Below, piece after piece: positions 1 through 7,025 of a DNA stretch of 12,781 nt (position 1 is its first letter; each line of letters starts with the position of its first letter). The stretch is from NCBI GenBank assembly GCA_964577825.1, contig CAZOBJ010000093.1, forward strand, positions 1-12,781, given 5' to 3'. This stretch comes from CAZOBJ01 sp964577825. Lineage in GTDB: Bacteria > Planctomycetota > SZUA-567 > JAFGNG01. The notes below the pieces were generated by a model that was not told the DNA's origin, did no database searches, and was given only the letters and a program-made list of their open reading frames with translations. The translations under genes were made by a program, and so were the position numbers.

Positions 1-489
1 GTGGGCCTCCAGTTCGCCCGCGTCCAGGCGGCGCAGGATCGCGGCGAACAGGTCGCGGGCCTTGTCCAGGTACGCCTGTTCGCCCGCCGCTCGTGCGAAG
101 TGCGCGAACGCGATCACCGCAAAGCTCTCGGCAAAGCTGTCGTCGCGCATGGAGAGCGGCCGTCCGTCGCGCGTGCATTGGAAGAACGCGCGCTCGTCCC
201 AGATCGCGTACCGGTCCACAAACTCCGCGCCCAGCCGCGCGGCCTCCAGCCACGCCTCGCGCGGGGCCACCTCGTTGTACAGCTTGGCGAACATGTACGC
301 GCCCCGCGCCTGGGGCCAGGTGTACTTGCTCGTGCCGTGCGCGGTCCCGTCGCGCTGCAGCATCGTCAGGTATCCGCCGTACTCGCGGTCCAGAGAGTGG
401 CGCAGCCAAAACGCGGCCAGGTCGTCCACGAGCTGCGCGCGGTAGAAGCGCCGCAGCTCCGAAAGGCTGGCCAGCTCGGCCCTGTTCAT
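1..489 (-). CDS. AGE-family (N-acylglucosamine 2-epimerase-like) protein, N-terminal part
   Basis: This partial gene has 163 codons and runs off the left edge, so no stop is seen. The translation reads as the start of an (alpha/alpha)6-barrel protein of the AGE/cellobiose-2-epimerase superfamily. It has 'LDREYGGYLTML' (33-44), 'SKYTWPQARGAYMFAKLYN' (54-72) with the K55/W58/R62 pattern seen near the start of these enzymes, and 'DDSFAESFAVIAFAHFA' (116-132). Family members isomerise or epimerise free sugars or N-acylated amino sugars in the cytoplasm; the substrate here cannot be told. The ATG at 489 is preceded by GAGGAG (500-505) with a 10-base spacer. A GTG six codons upstream is possible but would place this site inside the gene. 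No signal peptide is seen. The C-terminal half, with the remaining active-site residues, is missing. I am confident of the superfamily and not of the reaction. Confidence 0.82.
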   Translation of the reverse strand, partial: MNRAELASLSELRRFYRAQLVDDLAAFWLRHSLDREYGGYLTMLQRDGTAHGTSKYTWPQARGAYMFAKLYNEVAPREAWLEAARLGAEFVDRYAIWDERAFFQCTRDGRPLSMRDDSFAESFAVIAFAHFARAAGEQAYLDKARDLFAAILRRLDAGELEAH

Positions 490-746
490 CGCCTTCGCGC
501 TCCTCACACGGATTGGCCTGCGCGAGCCGACCGCCTCGTGGCGCCCCATGCGCATGCCGCACGCCACCATCCATGATCGGAGAATCCGAAGAAAAGGCAA
601 GACAGGCCTTGCGCGCGCGTACAGTCCGCCACGCGGCGAGGTGACCGCTCCCCTGTCGCCGAGGCGGCAAACGATCAGGCCCTGCGGAGCGTATGCCCCA
701 CAGGGCCCTGGCACGACGTGCATGCGGCGCGCCGCCTCTCGATCTA

Positions 747-780
747 GGCCCGGGCCCCCTCTCGGGCTCGGACCCGGACC
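747..780 (-). terminator. Possible GC-rich hairpin after the lipoprotein gene
   Basis: Directly after the TGA of the lipoprotein gene, on the minus strand, an 8-base-pair stem can form between 773-780 and 747-754, with one G-U pair and an 18-base loop. No T-run follows, so it is not a typical intrinsic terminator. A second inverted repeat lies further on (678-684 with 701-707, seven base pairs). Apart from these hairpins I see nothing in 490-780, the gap before the AGE gene. Confidence 0.2.
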
Positions 781-1017
781 TCAGTCGTCATCGTCGTCGT
801 CGTCTTGCTGGCTCTTGCCGTACAGGTATCCGGCGCCCGCGCCGATCGCGCCGCCCACGGCCGCGCCCTTCACGCTGTCCGTAGCGACGCCGCCCACGGC
901 CGCGCCCGCCCCCGCGCCGATGGCCGTGTCGCGCTCGACCTCGGTGCAGGCCGGCAGCAGGACCAACGCAGCGCACACCGCGCCGACCAAGCCAATGAGC
1001 TTCCAATGGGTCCTCAT
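781..1017 (-). CDS. Small glycine-zipper lipoprotein with poly-Asp tail
   Basis: This encodes a 78-residue exported lipoprotein. It starts MRTHWK, followed by a hydrophobic segment (7-21) and a lipobox-like 'LPAC' with Cys at 24, which would be lipidated after cleavage by signal peptidase II. Pro at the -2 position is unusual but tolerated. Residues about 32-68 form a glycine zipper (AIGAGAGAAVGG ... GAAVGGAIGAGAGYLYG) like the YMGG/OmpA-type zippers that pack in or against membranes. The tail is 'KSQQ' plus seven Asp. The start at 1017 is chosen because AAAGGAG lies 6 bases upstream. An in-frame ATG at 1101 would add 28 residues before the signal peptide and is unlikely. Relatives are usually small envelope proteins of uncertain function. 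The acidic tail could bind cations or a basic partner, which is inference. It lies divergent from the LRR pair and co-oriented with the AGE gene. Confidence 0.8.
   Translation of the reverse strand: MRTHWKLIGLVGAVCAALVLLPACTEVERDTAIGAGAGAAVGGVATDSVKGAAVGGAIGAGAGYLYGKSQQDDDDDDD
784..804. repeat. Trinucleotide run coding poly-Asp
   Basis: Seven consecutive Asp codons close the lipoprotein gene. Six are GAC and one is GAT, which interrupts the run. On the plus strand they read as gtc/atc triplets. A short run like this can change in unit number by replication slippage without a frameshift, which would only lengthen or shorten the acidic tail. Confidence 0.8.
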
Positions 1018-1023
1018 CTCGTT

Positions 1024-1030
1024 CTCCTTT
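1024..1030 (-). promoter_or_regulatory. Ribosome binding site that fixes the lipoprotein start
   Basis: The minus strand reads AAAGGAG six bases before the ATG at 1017. Just upstream, 1037-1050 can fold as a 5-base-pair hairpin (GGCAT/ATGCC with a 4-base loop) in the leader. This site argues for the short form of the gene rather than the in-frame ATG at 1101. Confidence 0.75.
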
Positions 1031-1304
1031 CCAAAGGCATTCCCATGCCGGAACATCCCAGCACCAAGACATGCTTGCAAGGTGCGTTCCCGGAGGGCCA
1101 TTCACCGCCGCGAACCTCTGCAACGGGCGCGCGCGACCCGCCACGGCAGCCGCGCCTTGACAGGCCGGAGAGCCGATTCTGCGTCGAGAAGGCCCTGCGC
1201 GCCCGCCCCCAGAGCCACCCGCGCGTTGCCCCTCTCCTCTCGCTCTCTTCAGAACCGGGCCATGCTCCGGGCCGCCGCGGGTGTCCGCGGCCCACGGAAT
1301 CCCC

Positions 1305-1334
1305 TTGACCGACAATCCCGCTGAGACGTACCTT
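1305..1334 (+). promoter_or_regulatory. Candidate promoter of the LRR gene pair
   Basis: TTGACC (1305-1310, five of six to the sigma70 -35 consensus) is followed after 18 bases by TACCTT (1329-1334, three of six to the -10 consensus). The pair sits about 57 bases before the LRR start codon. The -10 element is poor, so this is a candidate only. Confidence 0.3.
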
Positions 1335-1390
1335 ACCGGATGTGAGCCGAGCAAAGGGCATGGGCGCTGTACCGGATAAGGAGGCCGAGC

Positions 1391-3445
1391 ATGCGCACGC
1401 TCTGGTTGGCGGTCGTGGCGGCATCTCTCTTTGCATTCTCAGGCGCAGGAAGGGCCGCGGCGCCCGCCGCTCAGGAAGCCGAGCCGGCTCAACAGGGCGA
1501 GCCCGAGTTGCGACGAGTCAAGGTGATCTTGTCCGGCGGCGAGTTCGCGCGAGAGGTCCAGCGCGGATGGATCACGGAGATAGGCAAAGACGCGTTCTAT
1601 TTCCGCGCGCGAGTGGGGGAGAGGTTCGTATTCTCCGATTCAGAGCCTGACAGCCCAATGGGCGCCATGGAGTTCAGCTACGTGTGGACGGGCGCTACCC
1701 CGCTCCGACTGGAGCTTCGGGGCGCCGCGGTCTACATCCAAGAGGGAGATGCCCCTGAACGCCTGCTCGCCGTCAACCGCGCACATTTGGACGGCCGCGC
1801 CCTGCTCGAAGAATTGGACTCCGCAGACGCGCCCCTATGGATTGGAGGCGCGGACCCGGAGGGACTGGCCGCGGACGCAACCCGGCTGCATGTCAAGTGC
1901 GTGTACGTCCGCCCTTTGACCGATTACCTGGAAGCACTCGGGAAGATTCCTGAACTGAGGTCGCTCAAGATACAGAGCGCCGATGGCATTACCGATCTCG
2001 GCTGGCTGGCGCAAGCGACGAGCCTGAGCACACTGGAGGTCACAGGCGCGGAGAACCTCGCCGACATTGAGGCGCTTCGAGGGCTCACGAACCTGACTCT
2101 CCTGGAGCTCAGGTCTTGCCCCCGCCTGACAGACATTGAGCCCATCGGCAGCCTTACGGACCTGGTCGAGCTGGACCTATCCGATTGTCGCAGGCTCACT
2201 GAGATCGACGCACTCGGCAGGCTCAGCAAACTGAGCGTCTTGTATCTGAGGGAGTGCGCGGGTCTGACCGACGTCCGCCCACTGAACGGTCTCACGCGCC
2301 TGACCGAGTTGGTCCTCAGTCGCTGCTACGCCCTGCGAAGCGTCGATGGGCTCCAGGACCTCGCCAACCTCGAGACGCTGCGCATGAGCGATTGCGAACA
2401 CCTGACGGACATCAGCGCTCTGAAGGAGCTCAACGACCTCGTCGAATTGGAGCTGGACGGCTGCTACGCGCTCGCGGACATCAGTCCTCTCAAGGGACTT
2501 GCAAATCTTACCGAACTCAACCTCGGCCGTTGCGTCAACCTGACCGATATCAGCGCCCTGAAGGGCTTTTCCAGCCTCACCGATCTGGATCTGTACGACT
2601 GCACCAAGCTGACTGATATCAGCGCGCTCAAGGAGCTACCCAATCTGGCGTGGCTGGACCTCAGCGACTCTGACAGTCTGACCGACTTCAGCGTGCTCCA
2701 TGAGCTCAAGCATCTGACTGGCTTGGGCTTGAGCCGATGTGACGGCCTGACAGACCTCGAGGTGCTCCAACCCATGGCAAACCTCGAGGTGTTGTACCTT
2801 ACATGGTACGAGAACCTCACCGACATCGATGCGCTGCAAGGGCTCACCAACCTGGAACGGCTCCATCTCAGCCAATGCGAGAATCTGACCGACATCAGCG
2901 GGGTCCGTCCTCTCACGAACCTTGTGGAGCTCGAGCTGGATGGATGCCAACGTCTGATCGACATCAGCCCACTCAGCGAGCTCACCAATCTCACCTGGCT
3001 GAACCTATGCGCTTGCAGCAATGTCCGCCACATCAGCCCACTCAGCGAACTCGCCAATCTGACGTGGCTGAGCCTGTGCGCTTGCAACGTCGGCGACATT
3101 AGCGCGCTGGAACCTCTTACAAAGCTCGAAGTGCTGAATCTAAGAGGCTGCGCGCTGTTGACCGACATCAGTGTGCTCGGGGAGCTCACGAGTCTCGAGA
3201 CGCTCGACTTGAAGTTCTGCTTAAGAGTGAACGACATCAGTGTGTTGCAGGACTTGCCCAACCTGACGTGGCTGAACCTGAGGTTTTGTGGGCTTCACTC
3301 CGGTCCGCTCCTGTTGCGCGCTGCATTGGAGCAGGCCGGTATAGACTCCAGCATACTGAGAACAGTCACCGCAGACGATGTCGAAGACCTGCGCAAGGCC
3401 CTGCCGAACTGCACGATCCTGTACTCCCCACGCGCCCCCCTGTAA
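1391..3445 (+). CDS. Exported leucine-rich-repeat protein, copy 1
   Basis: This encodes 684 residues, starting at the ATG 6 bases after AAGGAGG. A signal peptide covers residues 1 to about 24 (basic start, hydrophobic core LWLAVVAASLFAF, small residues before the probable cleavage). Residues about 40-195 form a domain I do not recognise, with 'EFSYVWTGATPLRLELRG' (94-111), 'EGDAPERLLAV' (118-128), 'GRALLEEL' (135-142) and 'AADATRLHVKCVYVRP' (160-175). The downstream protein has the same signature. Residues 198-633 are 19 tandem LRRs, 18 of 23 residues and one of 22, on a pattern xxLTDIsaLxxLtNLxxLxLxxC like the SDS22/internalin class but one residue longer. Residues 634-684 are a cap with 'EDLRKALPNCTILY', a C-terminal ending I associate with planctomycete-type LRR proteins. 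There is no catalytic domain, membrane anchor or sorting signal. A binding or scaffold role outside the cytoplasm is inferred; the ligand is unknown. It is probably co-transcribed with the next gene, 66 bases on. Confidence 0.85.
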   Translation: MRTLWLAVVAASLFAFSGAGRAAAPAAQEAEPAQQGEPELRRVKVILSGGEFAREVQRGWITEIGKDAFYFRARVGERFVFSDSEPDSPMGAMEFSYVWTGATPLRLELRGAAVYIQEGDAPERLLAVNRAHLDGRALLEELDSADAPLWIGGADPEGLAADATRLHVKCVYVRPLTDYLEALGKIPELRSLKIQSADGITDLGWLAQATSLSTLEVTGAENLADIEALRGLTNLTLLELRSCPRLTDIEPIGSLTDLVELDLSDCRRLTEIDALGRLSKLSVLYLRECAGLTDVRPLNGLTRLTELVLSRCYALRSVDGLQDLANLETLRMSDCEHLTDISALKELNDLVELELDGCYALADISPLKGLANLTELNLGRCVNLTDISALKGFSSLTDLDLYDCTKLTDISALKELPNLAWLDLSDSDSLTDFSVLHELKHLTGLGLSRCDGLTDLEVLQPMANLEVLYLTWYENLTDIDALQGLTNLERLHLSQCENLTDISGVRPLTNLVELELDGCQRLIDISPLSELTNLTWLNLCACSNVRHISPLSELANLTWLSLCACNVGDISALEPLTKLEVLNLRGCALLTDISVLGELTSLETLDLKFCLRVNDISVLQDLPNLTWLNLRFCGLHSGPLLLRAALEQAGIDSSILRTVTADDVEDLRKALPNCTILYSPRAPL
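1982..3289 (+). repeat. Tandem LRR array (19 units) in LRR protein 1
   Basis: The DNA has a 69-base period. There are 18 units of 69 bases and one of 66 (the unit that begins NVGD). At the DNA level the units are diverged and are recognised through the protein. The last position of the unit is Cys in 16 of 19 units, Ala, Ser or Tyr in the others. The most alike neighbours are units 15 and 16, where 'ISPLSEL' and 'NLTWL' recur, suggesting a recent unit duplication. Confidence 0.9.
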
Positions 3446-3495
3446 GGACGTGCGACACGTTGCCTCGGACAACGACCGATGAACGCGGACCGTAG

Positions 3496-3502
3496 TAGGA
3501 GG
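3496..3502 (+). promoter_or_regulatory. Ribosome binding site that sets the start of LRR protein 2
   Basis: TAGGAGG lies 6 bases before a GTG at 3509 and 9 bases before the ATG at 3512, which is the next codon. An in-frame ATG at 3479 has no such site, would put the Shine-Dalgarno sequence inside the gene, and would add a polar, Arg/His-rich stretch before the signal sequence. Confidence 0.75.
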
Positions 3503-3511
3503 CACCACGTG

Positions 3512-6145
3512 ATGACGCAGAACACAAAGCAAGGAAGCCAGACGTGGATCGTGCTCGCCGCAATCGTGCTGATTGCCGCGGCCGCGGGGCCCCCGTTATG
3601 GGGGGTGGAAGGAGAGGAACCGCCCCGCCAGGTGCCCCAGGCCAGGGCACCCGAGACCGGGCGGACGATTGGCGACCATGGCGCCTCGGGGCAAAGGCCT
3701 GTGGACCTGCAACCGCTGGAGCTCAAGGTCGGGGGCGACGTCGGATTCGTTGTTGAGGGCCTGGGACGGGCCGTGACAGGCGAGTATGACTTCTCGGGCC
3801 AGGTGCCGGTCGGCAGCCGTCTTCTGTTCCGTGCGCAGGGGACCGGGTATCTAAGCCCCTGGTCGTTCGCCTATTCGTGGAGCGGCGCCAGCCCGGTGCG
3901 CGTGAAGATGCGCGGTCCGGCCCTGTATCTGCGCGAAGGAGACGGGCCGGAGCGCCTGTTCGCCGTATGCCGCGCAGATCCGCAAGGCCGAGCGCTTCTG
4001 AAGGGCTTGGCGCCGGAAGAGGCGCCCATGTGGATCTACGGGCGGCACGTGGACGGCGTGGCCGCAGACGCCGCGCGACTCGGGGTGGAGCACGTGTACC
4101 TGACGCGCCCAATCGGTGAGCTGCGGGTGCTGGAGCGGGTTGCCGGCCTCCAATCGCTCACTCTGGCCAGGGCCTATGGCCTCACCGACCTCGCCGAGTT
4201 GAAAGGCCTCAGGAGCCTGACCTCGCTGCACGTTCGAAATTGCGTTAACTTGGCCGATATCAGCGCGCTGGAGAGCCTCACCAACCTCACCGAGCTGAAA
4301 TTGATCGACTGCAGACATCTTACCGACGTGAAAGCACTCGAGGATCTTGCGCAACTGAGGTCACTGGACCTGCAGGGCTCCTCCATACTGACCGATCTCA
4401 GCCCGATCAAGCATCTCACCCACCTAAGCTCCTTAGGCCTGCCGTCGAGTGTTACGGATTCTCAGCTGCGTGGATTGGAAGAATCAGGAGCGCTCAAGAA
4501 TCTCATCGAACTCGAAATATGGTATTGCGACAATGTGACGGACTTCAGGGTGCTGAAGGGGCTGACAAATCTTGCGGTACTGGATCTGAGCCTGTCCGAA
4601 CATTTGACAAGCGTCGACCCACTCCAGAGCCTAACCAATCTCGTGTCGCTGAACCTGTGGGGCGCTTCGAATCTCACCGACATTGGTGCGCTCGAGAACT
4701 GTACGCACCTCACAGTGTTGGACCTGGGCGGATGCAGAAGTCTGATCGACGTCAGCGCGATCAAGCACCTGCGTCATCTCCGCGTCCTCGGCCTGCCACC
4801 CGGGCTCACGAACCGGCAGCTCGCAGACCTGCGCGAGGCAGGGGCCCTGAGCAATCTTGTGTCCCTGGACTTGGTTGGATGCGACGGGTTGACGGACGTG
4901 ACTCCAGTGGCGGGGGTCACTGAGCTCTCCTCGCTGAGCATCCCCTCCGCGCGCGCCCTCAGAGACCTGCGCCCACTGCAAGGCCTAACCACGCTTACTC
5001 TACTCGATCTATCCAGGTGCGAGAACGTGAACGACATCACCCCACTCAAGAGTCTGGACCGCCTCGCGTGGCTGAGCCTGCCCCCAACGATCACGGCGCA
5101 TCAGCTCACGGAACTGCGAGAGGCAGGCACACTCGCCAACCTGGCCGCATTGGCCCTGTACTCTTGCGGGGAGCTGAGGAACCTCGACGCCCTACGTGAT
5201 CTGCACCGCCTCAAGTCTCTGACCGTGAGTCGCAGCGAAAGTTTGACAGACATTTCTGGACTCAAAGGACTCAGCAACCTCAGGCGCCTCAACATGATCC
5301 ACAGCGAAAGGCTCATCAACATCAGTGGACTCAGGGGACTCAACCAGCTCAGTGAGCTGACCCTGAACGGCTGCCCGAATCTGAGGGACATCACCCCGCT
5401 GGAGGATCTCACTCGTCTCACACATCTGGACTTGAGTGACTGCGACAAGCTCAGTGATATCAGTCCACTATGCGACCTCACGGAGCTCACGATACTGGAA
5501 CTAGCTTCGTGCAAGAAGGTCAGTGACATCAGCGCGCTCAAGGATCTCACGAATCTCGTGCAGCTGGGATTGCGCGAATGCGAGGATTTGAGAGACTTCA
5601 GCCCCCTCCTGGAGTTAACGAATCTCAAAGCGCTTCTTGTCATCGACTGTCCCGGTCTGACGGACCTCAATGCATTGCGGGGCCTTGCCAACCTCGTCGA
5701 GCTGAGCGTGCGCGCTTGCAGGAACCTGACGGACATCCGCGCGCTTGAGAACCTCACCAATCTCACCTTTCTGGATCTGACGGGGTGCACAGACTTGTCC
5801 GACTTGAGCACACTCAGCAGATTGAATCGTCTCAGTTGGCTGCGCCTGCCTCCGACCGTGACAAGCCATACGCTCAAGGACCTACGTGCGTCGGGCGTAC
5901 TGGACAATCTGTTCGTGTTGGGTCTGATGAGCTGCCCTCGTGTAACCGACCTTGGTCCGCTGCGAGGGCTCACCAAGTTGCGCACGCTGGGCTTGAGCGA
6001 TTGTGACGGCGTGGCCAACCTCGCTCCTCTGCACAGCCTTACGAATCTCAAACACCTGACGGTCTCTCAATGCGATAACATCTCAGAAAGGGAGGTAGAG
6101 GCGCTGCGAGATGCCTTGCCCGATTGCAGCATCACATTCTATTAG
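3512..6145 (+). CDS. Exported leucine-rich-repeat protein, copy 2, with mixed repeat types
   Basis: This encodes 877 residues from the ATG at 3512 (one more from the GTG at 3509). Residues 13-30 are a hydrophobic signal peptide or signal anchor after a polar start. A Pro/Gln/Arg-rich linker follows. Residues about 70-221 are the same unrecognised domain as in copy 1: 'FAYSWSGASPVRVKMRG' (119-135), 'EGDGPERLFAV' (142-152), 'GRALL' (159-163) and 'AADAARLGVEHVYLTRP' (184-200). Residues 222-854 hold 27 LRR units, of which 23 have 23 residues and four have 26. The cap 855-877 ends 'ALRDALPDCSITFY', matching copy 1. The shared layout shows the two genes are paralogues; copy 2 has grown by repeat addition. 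A secreted or membrane-anchored binding protein is inferred, target unknown. It lies 66 bases after copy 1 on the same strand. A 254-base gap with its own promoter separates it from lexA, so it is probably not part of the SOS operon. Confidence 0.85.
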   Translation: MTQNTKQGSQTWIVLAAIVLIAAAAGPPLWGVEGEEPPRQVPQARAPETGRTIGDHGASGQRPVDLQPLELKVGGDVGFVVEGLGRAVTGEYDFSGQVPVGSRLLFRAQGTGYLSPWSFAYSWSGASPVRVKMRGPALYLREGDGPERLFAVCRADPQGRALLKGLAPEEAPMWIYGRHVDGVAADAARLGVEHVYLTRPIGELRVLERVAGLQSLTLARAYGLTDLAELKGLRSLTSLHVRNCVNLADISALESLTNLTELKLIDCRHLTDVKALEDLAQLRSLDLQGSSILTDLSPIKHLTHLSSLGLPSSVTDSQLRGLEESGALKNLIELEIWYCDNVTDFRVLKGLTNLAVLDLSLSEHLTSVDPLQSLTNLVSLNLWGASNLTDIGALENCTHLTVLDLGGCRSLIDVSAIKHLRHLRVLGLPPGLTNRQLADLREAGALSNLVSLDLVGCDGLTDVTPVAGVTELSSLSIPSARALRDLRPLQGLTTLTLLDLSRCENVNDITPLKSLDRLAWLSLPPTITAHQLTELREAGTLANLAALALYSCGELRNLDALRDLHRLKSLTVSRSESLTDISGLKGLSNLRRLNMIHSERLINISGLRGLNQLSELTLNGCPNLRDITPLEDLTRLTHLDLSDCDKLSDISPLCDLTELTILELASCKKVSDISALKDLTNLVQLGLRECEDLRDFSPLLELTNLKALLVIDCPGLTDLNALRGLANLVELSVRACRNLTDIRALENLTNLTFLDLTGCTDLSDLSTLSRLNRLSWLRLPPTVTSHTLKDLRASGVLDNLFVLGLMSCPRVTDLGPLRGLTKLRTLGLSDCDGVANLAPLHSLTNLKHLTVSQCDNISEREVEALRDALPDCSITFY
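4175..6073 (+). repeat. Tandem LRR array (27 units, two unit lengths) in LRR protein 2
   Basis: Twenty-three units of 69 bases are interrupted by four units of 78 bases at 4451-4528, 4805-4882, 5090-5167 and 5858-5935. The long units follow the pattern (V/L/I)TxxxLxxLxxxGxLxNLxxLxLxxC. This is closer to the cysteine-containing LRR class than to the SDS22-like short units. Each is preceded by a short unit ending 'LxLP', so short-plus-long behaves as a 49-residue composite. The four composites follow runs of 3, 3, 2 and 9 ordinary units. Confidence 0.9.
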
Positions 6146-6293
6146 GGACGTCGCGGCGCAGGGCGCGGGAAATAGGATGTGGGACGCGCTTGGGCCTCTG
6201 ACCTATGCATCTGGCTGGGAGCCCCGATCCGCCCATCCGCCAAGCGCACCGCCGCTCCCCGCTCCCTCCCCCCAAAAACCTGGAGAATCCTGC

Positions 6294-6322
6294 TTGACAT
6301 GCGCATGTGCGCAGTATATGGT
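6294..6322 (+). promoter_or_regulatory. Promoter of the lexA operon
   Basis: A perfect -35 TTGACA (6294-6299) is followed by a 17-base spacer and TATGGT (6317-6322, four of six to the -10 consensus). Transcription would start near 6329, giving a leader of about 70 bases before lexA. It is the best promoter in the window. The 6146-6293 stretch upstream, after the LRR stop, shows no gene and no convincing terminator. Confidence 0.6.
6297..6313. promoter_or_regulatory. Candidate LexA operator overlapping the -35 and spacer
   Basis: ACATGCGCATGT (6297-6308) is a perfect 12-base palindrome. A second, overlapping symmetric element, TGCGC-ATGT-GCGCA, lies at 6300-6313. Both overlap the -35 box or spacer, where a bound repressor would block RNA polymerase, as expected for LexA autoregulation. 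The second form is close to the Fibrobacter LexA motif as I recall it (TGCNC-N4-GTGCA), with one fixed position different. It is not the E. coli (CTGT-N8-ACAG) or Bacillus (GAAC-N4-GTTC) box. That LexA binds here is inference from position and symmetry. Confidence 0.45.
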
Positions 6323-6399
6323 GCGGATGGCTTTGTACAGGTGTGCGCGAGCGTGAACGGCTGAGGTACAGTCGATAACCGGTTGCAGGAGTTAGGCTT

Positions 6400-7023
6400 G
6401 TGGCGACAGATACACGCAGGGGATTGACCGAGCGCCAGCAGGAGGTGCTCGACTTTCTCACCGACACTATGGCCCGGGGCGGCCGGCCGCCCACCCTGCG
6501 CGAGATCGCCGCACACTTCGGCTGGGCCTCGGACAACGCCGCGCGCCAGCACCTGCGCCTGTTGCGTCAGAAGGGCGTGATCGCGTACGACGAGGGCGTT
6601 GCGCGGGGCATCCGGCTCGCGCCGGGCCGCGCGGGCGCGGACCTGCGCGAGGTCTCGCTCGTGGGCCGGGTGGCCGCGGGCGTGCCCCTGGAGGCGATCG
6701 AGAACATCGAGGGCACGTTGGGCGTGGACCCGCGGCTCTTTCCGGAGCAGGACGTGTTCGCCCTGCGGGTGCGCGGCGAGTCCATGCAGGACGCGGGCAT
6801 CCGCGACGGAGACATCGCGCTCATCCGCAAGCAGCAGGAGGCGCGCGAGGGCGACATCGTGATCGCGCTTGTGAACGACGAGGCGACGCTGAAGCGGTAC
6901 GCGCGCCAGGGCGAGACCGTGGTGTTGCGCGCCGAGAACCCGGTGTATCCGGACCTGGAGGTCACCGGCCGGGACAGCCTGGAGCTCATCGGCGTAGTGA
7001 TCGGGATCATGCGGCGGCTGTAG
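6400..7023 (+). CDS. lexA: LexA, SOS transcriptional repressor
   Basis: This encodes 207 residues, a normal LexA length, from a GTG preceded by AGGAG with an 8-base spacer. Residues 9-73 are the winged helix-turn-helix: 'LTERQQEVLDFL' (9-20), 'RPPTLREIAAHFGWAS' (29-44), a probable recognition helix at about 43-56, and a wing ending 'RGIRLAP'. Residues about 85-207 are the S24 peptidase-like domain. It has the self-cleavage site Ala93-Gly94 in 'GRVAAGVPL', catalytic Ser128 in 'RGESMQDAGI' and Lys165 in 'DEATLKRY'. By family knowledge, RecA filaments on single-stranded DNA trigger its autocleavage and derepress the regulon. It heads a four-gene run whose next start lies 2 bases after its stop, so it should control its own operon through the palindrome upstream. 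All key residues are present. Confidence 0.96.
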   Translation: MATDTRRGLTERQQEVLDFLTDTMARGGRPPTLREIAAHFGWASDNAARQHLRLLRQKGVIAYDEGVARGIRLAPGRAGADLREVSLVGRVAAGVPLEAIENIEGTLGVDPRLFPEQDVFALRVRGESMQDAGIRDGDIALIRKQQEAREGDIVIALVNDEATLKRYARQGETVVLRAENPVYPDLEVTGRDSLELIGVVIGIMRRL

Positions 7024-7025
7024 AC

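Larger units (their letters stand above)
1018..1390. other. Divergent intergenic region between the lipoprotein and LRR genes
   Basis: This 373-base region holds the leaders of two divergent genes. Rightward, a TTGACC element at 1305 and AAGGAGG at 1378-1384 (6 bases before the ATG at 1391) serve the LRR gene. Leftward, TTGCAA (1075-1080) followed after 17 bases by GATGTT is only a weak promoter candidate. The middle (about 1100-1300) is very GC-rich. Reading frames cross it, but none has a ribosome binding site or a recognisable protein. I see no RNA gene. Confidence 0.6.

Noticed and set aside
1..576. Open frame on the plus strand across the left edge
   Set aside because: It is the antisense of the AGE-family gene. 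Only the minus-strand frame gives a recognisable protein with a ribosome binding site.
1982..6073. Regular spacing as a CRISPR-like or satellite repeat
   Set aside because: The 69-base period is protein-coding, diverged at DNA level, and explained fully by LRR units.
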